A DNA stretch of 64,000 nt from Corynebacterium jeikeium (GCF_000738265.1 NZ_JFCQ01000001.1:1-64000), one strand, 5' to 3'; positions 35,300 to 45,228 are shown, counted from the first letter of the stretch. The notes: generated by a model from the sequence alone, not told the origin. Made by a program: numbers and translations.

Positions 35300-36454
35300 C
35301 TAACTAGCAGCCCCCGGCAGTGCCTTGTTCTGGCGCGCCAGGAAGTTCCACGCCTCATTGGCAACATCCGGAGCAAAATGCCAGTTGTGTCCCTGGTCAT
35401 TGATCCGCCAGAACACGGCCTCGTCGCGACATCCCGGGTAACCAAACTGGGTGACATTGTTGGGCTTCTGCTCCACCACCGACTGTGGGGCACATCCATT
35501 CCGCAGCGCACGCGAATGGATCAAGTGCGGTGCGGGCAAGTACGGCGCATCGTGCAGCGTGCCTCCGTCGTAGTGGGTCAGCTCGTCGCGCTGACCGTGG
35601 ATCACAAAAGTCGGCACCGATTCTGGCGCGCAGCCTTCGTTGACTGGGTTGTAGAAGGCTCCGGAAACGCTCACCACGCCAGCCACCAGGTCGGGAGCCT
35701 GGCACGCCAGGTTCATCACAAACCCGCCGCCGTTCGACATTCCCGCAGCGTAGATGCGGTTTCGGTCAACGTTGAAGCGCTTGCCCAGCTCGTTGACGAT
35801 TTGTCGTACAAAGTCCACATCCTGGCCGCGTCGGCTGGTCGCGTAGGGCGCGCCTTCCCATGCGTTGTCGATGCCACGCGGGTAAACCACGATCGCCTCG
35901 TTGGCCGCGCCAGTGTTAGAGAAGCGCGAGTAGTTGCGGTAGTTCTCCGGGGTATCGTCACGCCCACCGAACCCAAGCAGCACCGGCGTGGGCCTATGCG
36001 GGTCGTAGTTAGAGGTCACGCTCACGATTGCACTGCGGGTGCTGCCGTCTGGACGCCGGAACTCAATGTTTTCTGGCCGCCCCGGTTTCGCCCTATCTAT
36101 TGTGGACGCCAACTTCTCCGCCGGTGCCGGCTTCAGTGCTGGCACTGGCGCTGGTTTAGGCGCAGGGGTCGGAGCTGGAGCGGGCGCAGGTTTCGGTGCA
36201 GGAGCCGGTGCAGGAGCCGGTGCGGGGGCTGGTTTAGGCGCAGGGGCCGGTGCGGGGGCCGCCTGAGCGGGGGCAACGCCCGCGCCGCCGACCAACATCG
36301 AAGCCAGCATCGCCAGCGTCATCGCTACGGAAACAGCCACAAGCAGAACGAGGCGCGCAGCGCGCCCAGTTTTAACACCTTTAACACCTTTAACACCTTT
36401 AACAGAGGTCACAGAAGTCACATGAGTCACAAACGTAACACTAGAGGCAACCAC
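35300..36454 (-). CDS. Secreted polyhydroxybutyrate depolymerase-like esterase (copy 2)
   Basis: This 384-residue paralogue of the gene at 33817 shares IYAAGMSNGGG, NLACQAPDLVAGVVSVSGA and the DNAWEGAPY/HAWEGAPY segment. Its N-terminus is odd: a repeated Gly-Val-Lys stretch (from three 9-base repeats, 36372-36398) precedes the signal core. A Pro/Ala/Lys-rich spacer of about 50 residues follows cleavage. Such a spacer can cross the mycolate envelope. The first GTG at 36454 is taken as start, but three more in-frame GTG codons lie before the repeats. Confidence 0.82.
   Translation of the reverse strand: MVASSVTFVTHVTSVTSVKGVKGVKGVKTGRAARLVLLVAVSVAMTLAMLASMLVGGAGVAPAQAAPAPAPAPKPAPAPAPAPAPAPKPAPAPAPTPAPKPAPVPALKPAPAEKLASTIDRAKPGRPENIEFRRPDGSTRSAIVSVTSNYDPHRPTPVLLGFGGRDDTPENYRNYSRFSNTGAANEAIVVYPRGIDNAWEGAPYATSRRGQDVDFVRQIVNELGKRFNVDRNRIYAAGMSNGGGFVMNLACQAPDLVAGVVSVSGAFYNPVNEGCAPESVPTFVIHGQRDELTHYDGGTLHDAPYLPAPHLIHSRALRNGCAPQSVVEQKPNNVTQFGYPGCRDEAVFWRINDQGHNWHFAPDVANEAWNFLARQNKALPGAAS
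36372..36398. repeat. 9-bp in-frame tandem repeat in esterase copy 2
   Basis: TTAACACCT is repeated three times head-to-tail (plus-strand sense), encoding GVK three times on the minus strand. The units look like AAAGGT ribosome-site decoys just before the signal peptide. A true start downstream of the repeats is possible. Confidence 0.7.
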
Positions 36455-36521
36455 TACTTCACGGGTGCTACAACACGCCGACCCCTATGAACTTTCTTCA
36501 GCTTTCTTTCAGCTACGCCCG

Positions 36522-37355
36522 TTAGACGTGTTCGAGGACGACCTCGCCCTCGTACCCAGCCTCCCGCAGTTGGTTAACCCACTCCTCCAGCGGAGCATCG
36601 CCAGCCCCCGGCGCACCGCGGCCTGGGAAGTCCGCGATCTGAATATGTTCCGGCCACAGCTCGTACTCCGCTCCCCGGCTGGCGAGCCAAGTCCAATCTT
36701 CACCGTTGGCGGCGAGGTGGTAGGCGTCAATAAGAAGGCGACCGCCTGCGGCAACCAGGGGCGCTGCCTCCTTAATGCTGGTCACAGGGTAGTTCTCAAT
36801 GCCGCTAAGAGGCTCGATGAGGGCGATGCCCCCGAAGCGGGCCAGGCGCTTCGCCACCGCGGCGAAAGCGCGCACCTGACGGCGCTGCAGTACGCGACCG
36901 CCGCGGCCAACCAACACGTTGAAGCGGCGGACGCCCGTGAGGCGATGCAGGTACTCGATGACGTTCAGGTGCTCGATGAGCTCCTCGGTGATGGCGGGGT
37001 CGCCGGATTCAGCGTCGGGGTCGGTGCCCGCGCCAGCACCGTCGGCACCTTCCTCCGGGCCGACCAGGTGCAGCACTCCCCGATCGCCGGCAGCCAGATC
37101 CCCAGCCCACAGATTCAGCGCAACCAGTTGGCGGGGATTCTCTGGGCGCCCCTTGGCCAGCGCATCCACAAGCTGGCGCATCTGCTGCTCGGACGGGTGG
37201 GGCGTATCCCACGGCCACCACAGCTCCACCTTGTCGAAGGGGGAATTCGCGACAGCCTCTAGAGCCTCCGCGCCAGTCTTCGCCCCGAGGGAGTAATTCA
37301 TCGCGGTGGCGTAACCGGCTGGCCGCACACTTGATTCTGTATTCATAAGCATCAT
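36522..37355 (-). CDS. Hydroxypyruvate isomerase-like TIM-barrel protein
   Basis: The 277-residue protein belongs to the AP-endonuclease-2/xylose-isomerase-like TIM barrel group, close to hydroxypyruvate isomerase. Visible are AMNYSLGAKTG at the start, FDKVELWWPW, IALIEPLSGIENYP with the first metal Glu, LLIDAYHLAANGED, and EVVLEHV at the very end. A Gly/Asp/Glu-rich insert (GADGAGAGTDPDAESGDPA) interrupts the barrel near residue 120. The start lies among three clustered ATGs (37355, 37352, 37346). It is divergent from the isochorismate synthase gene. Confidence 0.8.
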   Translation of the reverse strand: MMLMNTESSVRPAGYATAMNYSLGAKTGAEALEAVANSPFDKVELWWPWDTPHPSEQQMRQLVDALAKGRPENPRQLVALNLWAGDLAAGDRGVLHLVGPEEGADGAGAGTDPDAESGDPAITEELIEHLNVIEYLHRLTGVRRFNVLVGRGGRVLQRRQVRAFAAVAKRLARFGGIALIEPLSGIENYPVTSIKEAAPLVAAGGRLLIDAYHLAANGEDWTWLASRGAEYELWPEHIQIADFPGRGAPGAGDAPLEEWVNQLREAGYEGEVVLEHV

Positions 37356-37506
37356 CTTTTCATGCAGGACGTTGTAATTCAGAATCCGGATCGCGCCGCT
37401 GTGTCGCGCATGCGCCACGCGCGGACCACCCCCAGCCGCCGCGCACGCGCCACCCAACCCCAGCCCAAGGAGCGACAGAGTAGCCCCGGGCAGTAAACTG
37501 GCACGC

Positions 37507-38649
37507 ATGACCCACGAGCAGAGACCGGCCACCGCCCCGGATTTCCTGCTTTCCCGCCCAGATCGCAGCATCCGCACGCAGGGCCGCAAGGCGACGTTCC
37601 CGGACCCTTTCGAGGCCTCCACGGCACTTCGAAACAAGGATGCAGACTTGATCGTCGGCGCATTTCCTTTCGATACCTCACTCCGCGCCGCCCTCATGGA
37701 GCCGCAGACCGTCATCCGCGCCGAAGGCCCGTTGGAACCCCCAGCGTTCTTCCGTGGGCAGGATGCCGCCCGTTCCCTCGTCGTCGAATCCGTGGAGGCG
37801 CAGACCACCATGGAGGAACACGCCGCCATGGTCGCCGCCGCCGTCGCCACGATCCAGCAAACCCAGTTGGAGAAGGTCGTGCTGGCCCGCGCCGTGGACA
37901 TCACCTTCGCCGAGGCGGTCGACCCACTGTTGATCGCCGCCCGCCTGATCGACCTGTCCGCGTATCGGGATGGCTTCGCCGTGGACCTTTCGGCCACCGG
38001 CCGCGACGAGTACCGGAACGCCATGTTCGTCGGCAGTTCCCCGGAGATGCTGATTCGCCGCGAGGGGCGCCGCGTCTCGGCCTTCCCCATGGCCGGTTCG
38101 GCGCCGCGCACCGGAGTTTTTTCTATTGATGACGCCACAGCCCGCGACCTCGCCAGTTCCACCAAGGACCTACGCGAGCACCGCTTCGTGGTGGATCACT
38201 ACCGCCGCGTGCTGGAGCCATTGTGCGAGAAGCTGGACATCCCCGATACTCCGGAGATCCACGAGACAAACGAGATGATCCACCTGGGCACTCAGATCGC
38301 TGGCACGTTGAAGGACGACGAGTATTCCGCGCTGGATTTGGCGCTGATGCTGCACCCCACCCCGGCGATTGGTGGCACGCCGACAGATGATGCGTTGGGA
38401 GTGATTTCCCAGGAGAAGTCCCCACGCGAGTTCTACTCCGGCGCGGTGGGCTGGTGCGATTCAGAGGGCGACGGGGAGTTCATGGTCTCTATCCGCTGCG
38501 CCATCGTGGAGGAAAACACCGCCCGCGCGTGGGCGGGCGGCGGAGTTGTGGTCGATTCGAACCCGACCAAGGAGGCAGAGGAAACCTCCGCGAAGCTGCA
38601 AACAGCGCTGCGGGCACTCAACGTGCCTGCAGCGCTGCGGGAGGTTTAG
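37507..38649 (+). CDS. Isochorismate synthase
   Basis: This 380-residue chorismate-utilising enzyme converts chorismate to isochorismate. It shows KVVLARAVDI, FVGSSPEMLIRREG, AFPMAGSAPRTG, STKDLREHRFVVD, HPTPAIGGTPTD and the C-terminal AWAGGGVVVDSNPTKEAEET (in part). These mark the MenF/EntC/DhbC group. Because no siderophore synthesis genes are close, a role in menaquinone synthesis is more likely. TAAACT (37494-37499) lies 7 bases before the ATG, giving a leaderless mRNA. It is convergent with the FAH gene. Confidence 0.9.
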   Translation: MTHEQRPATAPDFLLSRPDRSIRTQGRKATFPDPFEASTALRNKDADLIVGAFPFDTSLRAALMEPQTVIRAEGPLEPPAFFRGQDAARSLVVESVEAQTTMEEHAAMVAAAVATIQQTQLEKVVLARAVDITFAEAVDPLLIAARLIDLSAYRDGFAVDLSATGRDEYRNAMFVGSSPEMLIRREGRRVSAFPMAGSAPRTGVFSIDDATARDLASSTKDLREHRFVVDHYRRVLEPLCEKLDIPDTPEIHETNEMIHLGTQIAGTLKDDEYSALDLALMLHPTPAIGGTPTDDALGVISQEKSPREFYSGAVGWCDSEGDGEFMVSIRCAIVEENTARAWAGGGVVVDSNPTKEAEETSAKLQTALRALNVPAALREV

Positions 38650-38684
38650 GCCGGGGCTCGGCGCGAGGGGCGCGGCCCCGCCGG

Positions 38685-39497
38685 CTACTTGCCGTAGGCC
38701 TGCACTGGGTTGGCCAACTTGCCCAGCCCGGGGATTTCAACCTCAATGCGGTCGCCCGGAACCATCTCTGCGGTTCCGGCGGGCGAGCCGGTGCAGATCA
38801 CGTCGCCCGGCAGCAACGTGAACGCGGAGGAAACCCATTCGATGATCTCCGGGATGTCCTTGATCATCTGGTTGGAGTTGGAATCCTGCTTCGTTTCCGT
38901 CTTCCCATCGTGCGTGAGGTGCGCCTTGATCGGCTGGTTGTCGATCTCGATGCTATCGACAGCCGTTTCGATCCACGGACCCAGCGGGCAGAAGGAATCC
39001 AGGCCCTTCGCGCGCGCCCACTGTCCGTCCTGGAACTGCAGGTCGCGGGAGGAAACGTCATTGACGATGGTGAACCCCAGCACCACGTCCTTCCAGTTGG
39101 CACGCTTGACGTCCTTGCAGGGGCGGCCGATGACGATCGCCAGTTCGCCTTCGAATTCCACTCGCGTCGCCCACTCGGGGATGCGGATGGGAGCCTCGGG
39201 TCCGATGACGGCTGTCGGGGGCTTCAGGAAGATCGTCGGCGGCAGGTGCTCGGCGCTCTTGGCGAAGACTTCTTCGACGTGATCAGCGTAGTTGCGTCCG
39301 ACGGCAATGATCTTCGACGGCAGGATCGGGGCCAGTAGCCGCACGTCCTCGATGGGCCATGATTTTCCGGTGAATTCTGGCTGGCCGAAGGGGTGGCCGG
39401 CGATCTCGCGGCAGGTGGCGCCGGTGCCGTCCGGCTGGCCCCCCTCGACGATCGCGAAAGCCATGCCCTCTGGGTGTGCAATTCGAGCAATACGCAT
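38685..39497 (-). CDS. Fumarylacetoacetate hydrolase-family protein
   Basis: This 270-residue FAH-family enzyme has the metal-binding core EFEGELAIVIGR and GFTIVNDVSSRDLQ, plus a C-terminal GDVICTGSPAGTAEM. Members cleave C-C bonds in 2-keto acids or decarboxylate oxaloacetate. Similar genes occur near gltX in other Actinobacteria. The start is ATG at 39497: ACCCTA on the plus strand (39506-39511; TAGGGT on the gene strand) lies 8 bases upstream. The longer frame upstream is not supported. It is divergent from phoD. Confidence 0.9.
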   Translation of the reverse strand: MRIARIAHPEGMAFAIVEGGQPDGTGATCREIAGHPFGQPEFTGKSWPIEDVRLLAPILPSKIIAVGRNYADHVEEVFAKSAEHLPPTIFLKPPTAVIGPEAPIRIPEWATRVEFEGELAIVIGRPCKDVKRANWKDVVLGFTIVNDVSSRDLQFQDGQWARAKGLDSFCPLGPWIETAVDSIEIDNQPIKAHLTHDGKTETKQDSNSNQMIKDIPEIIEWVSSAFTLLPGDVICTGSPAGTAEMVPGDRIEVEIPGLGKLANPVQAYGK

Positions 39498-39690
39498 GTT
39501 TTCATACCCTACCCCACCCGTCTTGGGTCCCTCTTGTTGTGTCCCTTTTTCTTGTTTGTCGCTTGCTCCCCACAACTATCGACGCCACCTCCTCCCCCGC
39601 TCGGCCATTCACCGCGAATTTGTTTTCCTGTCATTCGCGGTTAATTCCCCTGCCACGGCTGCGACAGATTTCACACGTAGCTTGGCCGCT

Positions 39691-41394
39691 ATGACGAATC
39701 GCAGCGTTAACCCTCACACTTCTAACAACCCCAACATTTCCACTGGCGCCCGCTCCCGCGCGCGCGGCACCTCCCGGCGCACGTTCCTAGCCGGCGCAGG
39801 CGCCACCGGCGCCGCACTACTCGGCACGGGCGTGGCGAACGCTCTCGGCTCGCAGGCCGGCAGCGTGGCAGGCTCCGCGGGCTCGACAGGCTCTGCTGGC
39901 GTGGCGGGCTCCAGCGGGGCAATCGACTCGCTTGGGCTGCAGCGCGCCCGCCCGGTGATCACTCATGGCGTCGCTACCGGCGATGTCCGACCCGACGGCG
40001 GCCTTGTATGGGCGCGCGTCGATCGACCGGCGCGCATGGTCGTCGAAGCTTCGACGGACCCGACCTTTCCGCGCCACAAGACCAAAACCTTCCGCGGCGC
40101 CATGCTCACCCCAGACAGCGACGGCACCGGGCGCCTGCGCCTCGTCGGCATGCAGCCGGGCCAAAAGATCCACTACCGCGTGATCATGGAGGATCAACAC
40201 ACCGCCGTGCGTTCCCAACCGGTGACCGGCAGTTTCACCACCGCGCCATCGACGAACCAGGCACGCAAGAGCATCCGCCTACACTGGTCCGGCGACGTGG
40301 CGGGCCAGGGCTACGGCATCAACCCAGACATCGGTGGCATGTTCTGCTGGAAGACGATGGCGGATCGCAACCCGGACCTGTTTATCCACTCCGGCGATAC
40401 GGTTTACGCCGACGGGCCGATCGAGGCGAACCACAAGATGGACGATGGCCGGATCTTCAAGAACCTCACCAGCCCGTTCAAGAACAAGGTGGCCGAAACC
40501 CTAGAGGAATTCCGCGGCCAGCACGCCTACAACCTGATGGACGAAAACTACAAGAGGTTCAACTCCCAGGTCGCCCAGCTTGTGCAGTGGGATGACCACG
40601 AGACGACCAACAACTGGTACCCAGGTGAAATCCTGGAGGACGACAAGTACCAGGTCAAGGACGTGAACCTGCTGGGTCAGCGCGGTTTCCAGGCTTTCCA
40701 CGAGTGGCAACCTCTGGACCGGAAGATGGCGGTGGATGGGCGCGTGTACCGCAAGATCTCCTACGGCTCGCTGCTGGACATCTTCGTGCTGGACATGCGC
40801 AGCTACAAGGATCGCAACCCGGACAGCGGAGCTTCCGCCACCAAACCGGGCCACATCCTGGGAGCCAAGCAGGAAAAGTGGCTGGTCGACGGGGTGAAGA
40901 ACTCCACCGCTACGTGGAAGATCATCGCCAACGACCTGCCACTGGGGATCGTGGTTCCGGACGGGGACGATCAGGAAGGTGTATCCAACGGCACGGGCGG
41001 AAAGGCCGTCGGCCGCGAGGCGGAGATCGGGCGCGTGCTCAGTGGCATCAAGGACGTACGGAATGTGGTGTGGCTGACCGCCGATGTGCACTACACCGCC
41101 GCCCACCACTACTCGCCGGATCGTGCGGACTTCCAGGACTTCGCGCCGTTCTGGGAGTTCGTCTCTGGCCCGCTGAACGCCGGCGGCTTCGGCCCGAACA
41201 AGATGGACGGCACCTTCGGCCCGGAGGTTGTGTACGTTCACGCGCCACCGAAGGATAAGCAAAACTCCTCGCCGCTGGATGATTTCCAACACTTCGGAGA
41301 GGTGGACATCGACGGTGGTTCAAAGGATCTGACCGTCCGCCTGTTCACCACCCGCGGCAAGGAGCTGTGGTCGAAGACGCTGCGCGCCCAGTAG
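39691..41394 (+). CDS. phoD: Tat-exported PhoD-family alkaline phosphatase
   Basis: This 567-residue phosphodiesterase/phosphatase has a Tat signal SRRTFLAGAG near residue 28, then a Ser/Gly/Ala repeat spacer (about 55-80). The PhoD N-terminal domain (HGVATGDV ... WARVDR) and the metallophosphatase core follow, with HSGDTVYADG, WDDHETTNN, FVLDMRSYKDR and LTADVHYTAAHHY. It would release phosphate outside the membrane. TAGCTT (39678-39683) is 7 bases before the ATG. The open frame reaching 39292 is antisense to the FAH gene and is not used. Confidence 0.93.
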   Translation: MTNRSVNPHTSNNPNISTGARSRARGTSRRTFLAGAGATGAALLGTGVANALGSQAGSVAGSAGSTGSAGVAGSSGAIDSLGLQRARPVITHGVATGDVRPDGGLVWARVDRPARMVVEASTDPTFPRHKTKTFRGAMLTPDSDGTGRLRLVGMQPGQKIHYRVIMEDQHTAVRSQPVTGSFTTAPSTNQARKSIRLHWSGDVAGQGYGINPDIGGMFCWKTMADRNPDLFIHSGDTVYADGPIEANHKMDDGRIFKNLTSPFKNKVAETLEEFRGQHAYNLMDENYKRFNSQVAQLVQWDDHETTNNWYPGEILEDDKYQVKDVNLLGQRGFQAFHEWQPLDRKMAVDGRVYRKISYGSLLDIFVLDMRSYKDRNPDSGASATKPGHILGAKQEKWLVDGVKNSTATWKIIANDLPLGIVVPDGDDQEGVSNGTGGKAVGREAEIGRVLSGIKDVRNVVWLTADVHYTAAHHYSPDRADFQDFAPFWEFVSGPLNAGGFGPNKMDGTFGPEVVYVHAPPKDKQNSSPLDDFQHFGEVDIDGGSKDLTVRLFTTRGKELWSKTLRAQ

Positions 41395-41476
41395 CCGCTA
41401 CAGGCTCCTGTCGCCGGAGCGCGCAGCAGCCGAGGGCACGGCTAGCGCTGCGCAGCGGGCAGCGCGCCGTTGCGCG

Positions 41477-42493
41477 CTAGTTGAGGTTCGCGACCACGCG
41501 GTCGCCAACCTCCGCGGTCTTCACGGGGCCGCCATCGCGCGAGCCCGCCTCCGCCAGCACGGCGGCCTCGATACGCTCTGCGTTGGCATCGTCGCCCAGG
41601 TGGCGTAGCATCAGCGCCACCGACAGGATCGCCGCGCAGGGGTCAGCGATCCCCTGGCCCGCGATATCCGGCGCGGAGCCGTGCACCGGCTCGAACATAG
41701 AGGGGTTCTTCCGCGAAGGATCAATATTGCCCGAGGCAGCCAGGCCGATACCGCCGGTGACGGCGCCCGCCAGGTCGGTCAGGATGTCGCCGAACAGGTT
41801 GTCCGTGACGATCACGTCGTATTCGTGCGGCTTGGTGACCATGTAGATCGTCGCCGCGTCGATGTGGTTGTAATCGACCTGCACCTCGGGGTACTCCTGC
41901 CCCACCGTTTCGATGGCGCGCTGCCACAGGCCACCAGCGTTGACCAGCACGTTCGTCTTGTGTACCCAGGTCAGCTTCTTGCGCCTGCTCTGCGCGCGCT
42001 CGAACGCGTCGCGCACCACGCGCTCCACACCGTAGTAGGTGTTTTGGGATACTTCGGACGCCACCTCGTGGTCAGTTCCTTCGCGCAGTGTGCCGCCGTT
42101 GCCACAGTAGAGGCCCTCGGTCCCCTCTCGCACGACGACGAAATCAATGTCGCCCGGGTTAGCCAGCGGGCTGGAAGATCCGGGGTACAGCTTCGACGGA
42201 CGCAGGTTCACAGCGTGGTCCAACTTGAAGCGCAGCGGCAGCAGCAGGCCGCGCTCCAGCACGCCGGCGGGGACGGTGCGGGGGTCGCCGATGGCGCCCA
42301 GCAGGATAGCGTCGTGCTCGCGCAGGGAATCCAGATCCTCGTCGGTCAGGAGTTCACCATTGCGCAGGTAGCGGCGGGCGCCGAGATCGTAATCGGTGGT
42401 CTCCACGTCGTCACGCAGAGCGTGCAAAACCTTCAGGGCCTCGGCGGTTACTTCGGTGCCGATGCCATCGCCGGCAATCACTGCGAGTTTCAC
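41477..42493 (-). CDS. leuB: 3-isopropylmalate dehydrogenase
   Basis: This 338-residue enzyme oxidises and decarboxylates 3-isopropylmalate in leucine synthesis. It shows [12 protein letters not shown] at the start, [21 protein letters not shown], the metal-binding [14 protein letters not shown] and [11 protein letters not shown], and the NAD-binding [13 protein letters not shown]. The GTG start at 42493 has AAAGGAG upstream. A palindrome lies over the probable -10 region. In C. glutamicum leuB is part of the LtbR regulon; the palindrome here does not resemble the leuC-ltbR site. Confidence 0.96.
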   Translation of the reverse strand: MKLAVIAGDGIGTEVTAEALKVLHALRDDVETTDYDLGARRYLRNGELLTDEDLDSLREHDAILLGAIGDPRTVPAGVLERGLLLPLRFKLDHAVNLRPSKLYPGSSSPLANPGDIDFVVVREGTEGLYCGNGGTLREGTDHEVASEVSQNTYYGVERVVRDAFERAQSRRKKLTWVHKTNVLVNAGGLWQRAIETVGQEYPEVQVDYNHIDAATIYMVTKPHEYDVIVTDNLFGDILTDLAGAVTGGIGLAASGNIDPSRKNPSMFEPVHGSAPDIAGQGIADPCAAILSVALMLRHLGDDANAERIEAAVLAEAGSRDGGPVKTAEVGDRVVANLN

Positions 42494-42519
42494 TGTATGA
42501 ACTCCTTTGTCTCACTAGC

Positions 42520-42535
42520 TGGTCAGTTATGACCA
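42520..42535. promoter_or_regulatory. Palindrome over the leuB promoter
   Basis: TGGTCA (42520-42525) and TGACCA (42530-42535) form a perfect inverted repeat around GTTA. On the gene strand it overlaps TATGGT, a good -10 hexamer 40-odd bases before the leuB GTG. This placement fits a repressor site. The regulator is unknown. Confidence 0.5.
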
Positions 42536-42665
42536 TAGCACGCCACCCGGACAGCACTTGCCTAACAACCTAAAAATGGATTACTTCCAAGGCACTAGTA
42601 CACCCGAGACAAAAGAGACAATGCTTTAACACCATTCATTATGCGCCGCTGTTAGTGTGAAAAAC

Positions 42666-43547
42666 ATGACCTACGAGCCATATCCCTCACAAACAACTTC
42701 AAATCCGGAGGTCAGCGACGCAGCGCTAGCCATCCGCAATCTACATAAAATCTTCCCTGGCAAGGTGGCGGTAAATAATCTCAGCCTCACCGTGCCCAAA
42801 GGCAGCTTCTACGGAATTGTCGGCCCTAACGGCGCCGGTAAAACCACCGCCATCCTCGCAGCGACGGGAATCATTCGCCCTGATGGCGGTAACTCCTGGA
42901 TCGCTGGCCACCCATTGTGGAGCGACTCCGAGAACACCCAGCCCGATAATGAAGTGCTGGCAGCAAAGCGCAGCTATGGTCTGCTTGTAGACGGCCTTCC
43001 CGTTTTCGAGCGCCTCAGCGGCAAGGAATACCTTGAGTATCTTGGCTATCTCCGCGACATCCCCGGCGACGAACTGCAGCAGCGTATCGCAGACCTGCTG
43101 CGGGCACTCGATCTGGAAGATGCTGGAAAGAAGTACATCGCCGACTACTCCGCGGGTATGAAGAAGAAAATCCTGCTGGCCGGCGCCCTTTTGCACAGCC
43201 CGGAGGTGCTCATCCTGGACGAGCCTTTTGAAGCCGTGGATCCCGTTTCAGGCGAAGTGATCCGCACGATCCTTCGGCGCTATGTCGGCGCGGGTGGCAC
43301 AGTCATCATGAGCTCGCACGTCATGGAACTGGTCGAAGGCCTATGCGACCACGTGGCGATCATCAACCAGGGCACCGTCGTCGCTGCTGGAACCACTGAA
43401 CACGTGCGCGCGGGCAAGTCCCTCTCCGAACGCTTCGTCGAGGCCGTGGGCGGCAAGCAGTTGGACACGCAATCCTTCGGCTGGCTGCGCGGCGGACAAG
43501 CCGGGAACAGTGGACACGACCAGTCTACCCACCACCGCGAAGGGTAG
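42666..43547 (+). CDS. ABC-2 exporter ATP-binding protein
   Basis: This 293-residue ATPase has Walker A GPNGAGKTT (near residue 55), a signature YSAGMKKKI, Walker B VLILDEPFEAV and the switch His in SSHVMEL. It is of the DrrA/CcmA type and pairs with the membrane protein encoded next. ATG at 42666 is preferred over GTG at 42657 because TAGTGT (42653-42658) lies 7 bases upstream. The substrate is unknown: lipids, peptides or drugs are options. Confidence 0.9.
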   Translation: MTYEPYPSQTTSNPEVSDAALAIRNLHKIFPGKVAVNNLSLTVPKGSFYGIVGPNGAGKTTAILAATGIIRPDGGNSWIAGHPLWSDSENTQPDNEVLAAKRSYGLLVDGLPVFERLSGKEYLEYLGYLRDIPGDELQQRIADLLRALDLEDAGKKYIADYSAGMKKKILLAGALLHSPEVLILDEPFEAVDPVSGEVIRTILRRYVGAGGTVIMSSHVMELVEGLCDHVAIINQGTVVAAGTTEHVRAGKSLSERFVEAVGGKQLDTQSFGWLRGGQAGNSGHDQSTHHREG

Positions 43548-43552
43548 GGCCA

Positions 43553-45184
43553 GTGTCGAAAACCAAGATTCTTCTCAAACTCCACTGCACACTCTGGGCG
43601 CACGCCTTTACAGGCAATATCCAGATGATCATTTCGTCCGTAGCCATCACTATCATCGCAGTGTTGGGCTGCGTCGGCCTGGCCTTTACCAGCTACGGAG
43701 CCCTCGTGTTCGACGGCAGCCCGGCCATGTTCGTGCTGACGATGGGACTCGGCAGCGTGCTCTACCTGGCACTATCAGCCATCTTTCCCAGCGAGGAACG
43801 CATGCTGGATCCACGCATGTTTAGCTCGTTGCCACTCTCTGACCGTGACCTCGTGCCAGGCATGGTCACGGCAATGTTCCTCAACTCCCGTGCCGCGATC
43901 TCGCTGGTCAACACGATCATTATGTCCGTGCTCGGTTACCTTGCCTTTGCGAAGGTGGCTTCCCCCGGTGCCGGCGCACTGTGGATACTCGGGTGTGTAC
44001 TCCAACTAATTTTCACCCTCCTGGCGGGAGAAGCTCTCGCTGCTGCGATTAGCAGTATTGCTACCAAGTTCAGTGAACTGTGGGGCAATGTCGCCGTTTC
44101 CGTTGTCACTTTCAGCTTGCTGGCGCTGTACCTCGCTCCCCAGTTCTTGTCCGATGGCTCGGATCCCACCGCTGCCGTGGAGACCAGCTCCACAATCATA
44201 TCCTGGACTCCCTTCGCCGCCGCTGCTGGCGCTGCCGCTGACATGACCGACATCGGAAATGGTGGCGTCAATACCGGCATCGCCAAGGGCACGATCTGCC
44301 TCGTGGGAATCCTCGCAGTCGCTATTGTGCTGCGCGTGGCCGTCAAGCACGACCTAAACAATCCCCTCCCTCCGCAGCACGTCACCCGGGCGGCGAAGGG
44401 AGACAGCCTACTACTGCCGCGTGTCCCCGCATCCCCCGTTGGCGCCCTGTACTCTCGCGAGATTCGCTATTGGCGCCGCGACAACCGATTCGTAATGAGC
44501 TTGACGTTCGTGGTCATCTTCTGCGCTCTTTACCTGCTGATGGGAATGTCCAATAGCGACAACGACTGGATGCTGTGGTTTGCGATGTTCTTCGTCTCCC
44601 TAGGCCCCCAACAGGTGGCGGGCAACTCTCTGGGCATGGACGGGCCGTCCAACTGGGTGCATATGGTCGCCGGTGTGCGTGGCAAGCAGATCGTCACCAG
44701 CCGCACCCTTTCCACCCTGGCGGTATTGATCCCAATCTGGCTGGTTATTTGCATCGCCACGGGAGCTATCAAGAGCTTCAGTGCCACTTGGCTCTTAGTC
44801 AGCGCCTTGGCGCTGGGGACCGTTTTTGTTGCCTCCGCCCTGGCCAACTTCAGCGCCAGCTACTTCCCCTCCCAGACCACCGCACCGGGAACCAATGCCT
44901 TTAAGCAGCGCAATGGTGGCTCCAGCGCTTTGATCTCCGCATTCGCAGTGATGCTGATCTTGGGCCTATCCATCCTGCCGGGTGCACTCCTGACGCTTAT
45001 CCCGCTGGATTCCTCTGCGGGCAACAGCGACAGCATTGCCGACATCCCTCTTCTGAGTTGGGCAGGCGTACTGCTCCACGGGATCATCGTCATCGGTGCC
45101 GTCTGGATCTTGAACCACCGCGCCTCCCGCCGGCTCGATCTGCACTGGCCGGACATCGCGCAGAAGGTACAGCATTACCTGTAG
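43553..45184 (+). CDS. ABC exporter permease
   Basis: This 543-residue membrane protein has about 12 hydrophobic helices in two similar halves, each starting near a charged coupling region (HAFTGNIQ; SREIRYWRRDNRFVM). This suggests a fused full-length permease dimer. It begins with GTG five bases after the ATPase stop, with GAAGGG overlapping that gene's end, so the two are translationally linked. It is convergent with serA across 44 bases that hold a GC-rich hairpin. Confidence 0.88.
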   Translation: MSKTKILLKLHCTLWAHAFTGNIQMIISSVAITIIAVLGCVGLAFTSYGALVFDGSPAMFVLTMGLGSVLYLALSAIFPSEERMLDPRMFSSLPLSDRDLVPGMVTAMFLNSRAAISLVNTIIMSVLGYLAFAKVASPGAGALWILGCVLQLIFTLLAGEALAAAISSIATKFSELWGNVAVSVVTFSLLALYLAPQFLSDGSDPTAAVETSSTIISWTPFAAAAGAAADMTDIGNGGVNTGIAKGTICLVGILAVAIVLRVAVKHDLNNPLPPQHVTRAAKGDSLLLPRVPASPVGALYSREIRYWRRDNRFVMSLTFVVIFCALYLLMGMSNSDNDWMLWFAMFFVSLGPQQVAGNSLGMDGPSNWVHMVAGVRGKQIVTSRTLSTLAVLIPIWLVICIATGAIKSFSATWLLVSALALGTVFVASALANFSASYFPSQTTAPGTNAFKQRNGGSSALISAFAVMLILGLSILPGALLTLIPLDSSAGNSDSIADIPLLSWAGVLLHGIIVIGAVWILNHRASRRLDLHWPDIAQKVQHYL

Positions 45185-45228
45185 CTGCGCGGCGGGGTGG
45201 CCGCCGCGGCACAACTTCGAGGTACTTC

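Noticed and set aside
39292..39690. Long N-terminal extension of phoD
   Set aside because: It is antisense to the FAH gene. The Tat signal and a -10 hexamer both fit a start at 39691.
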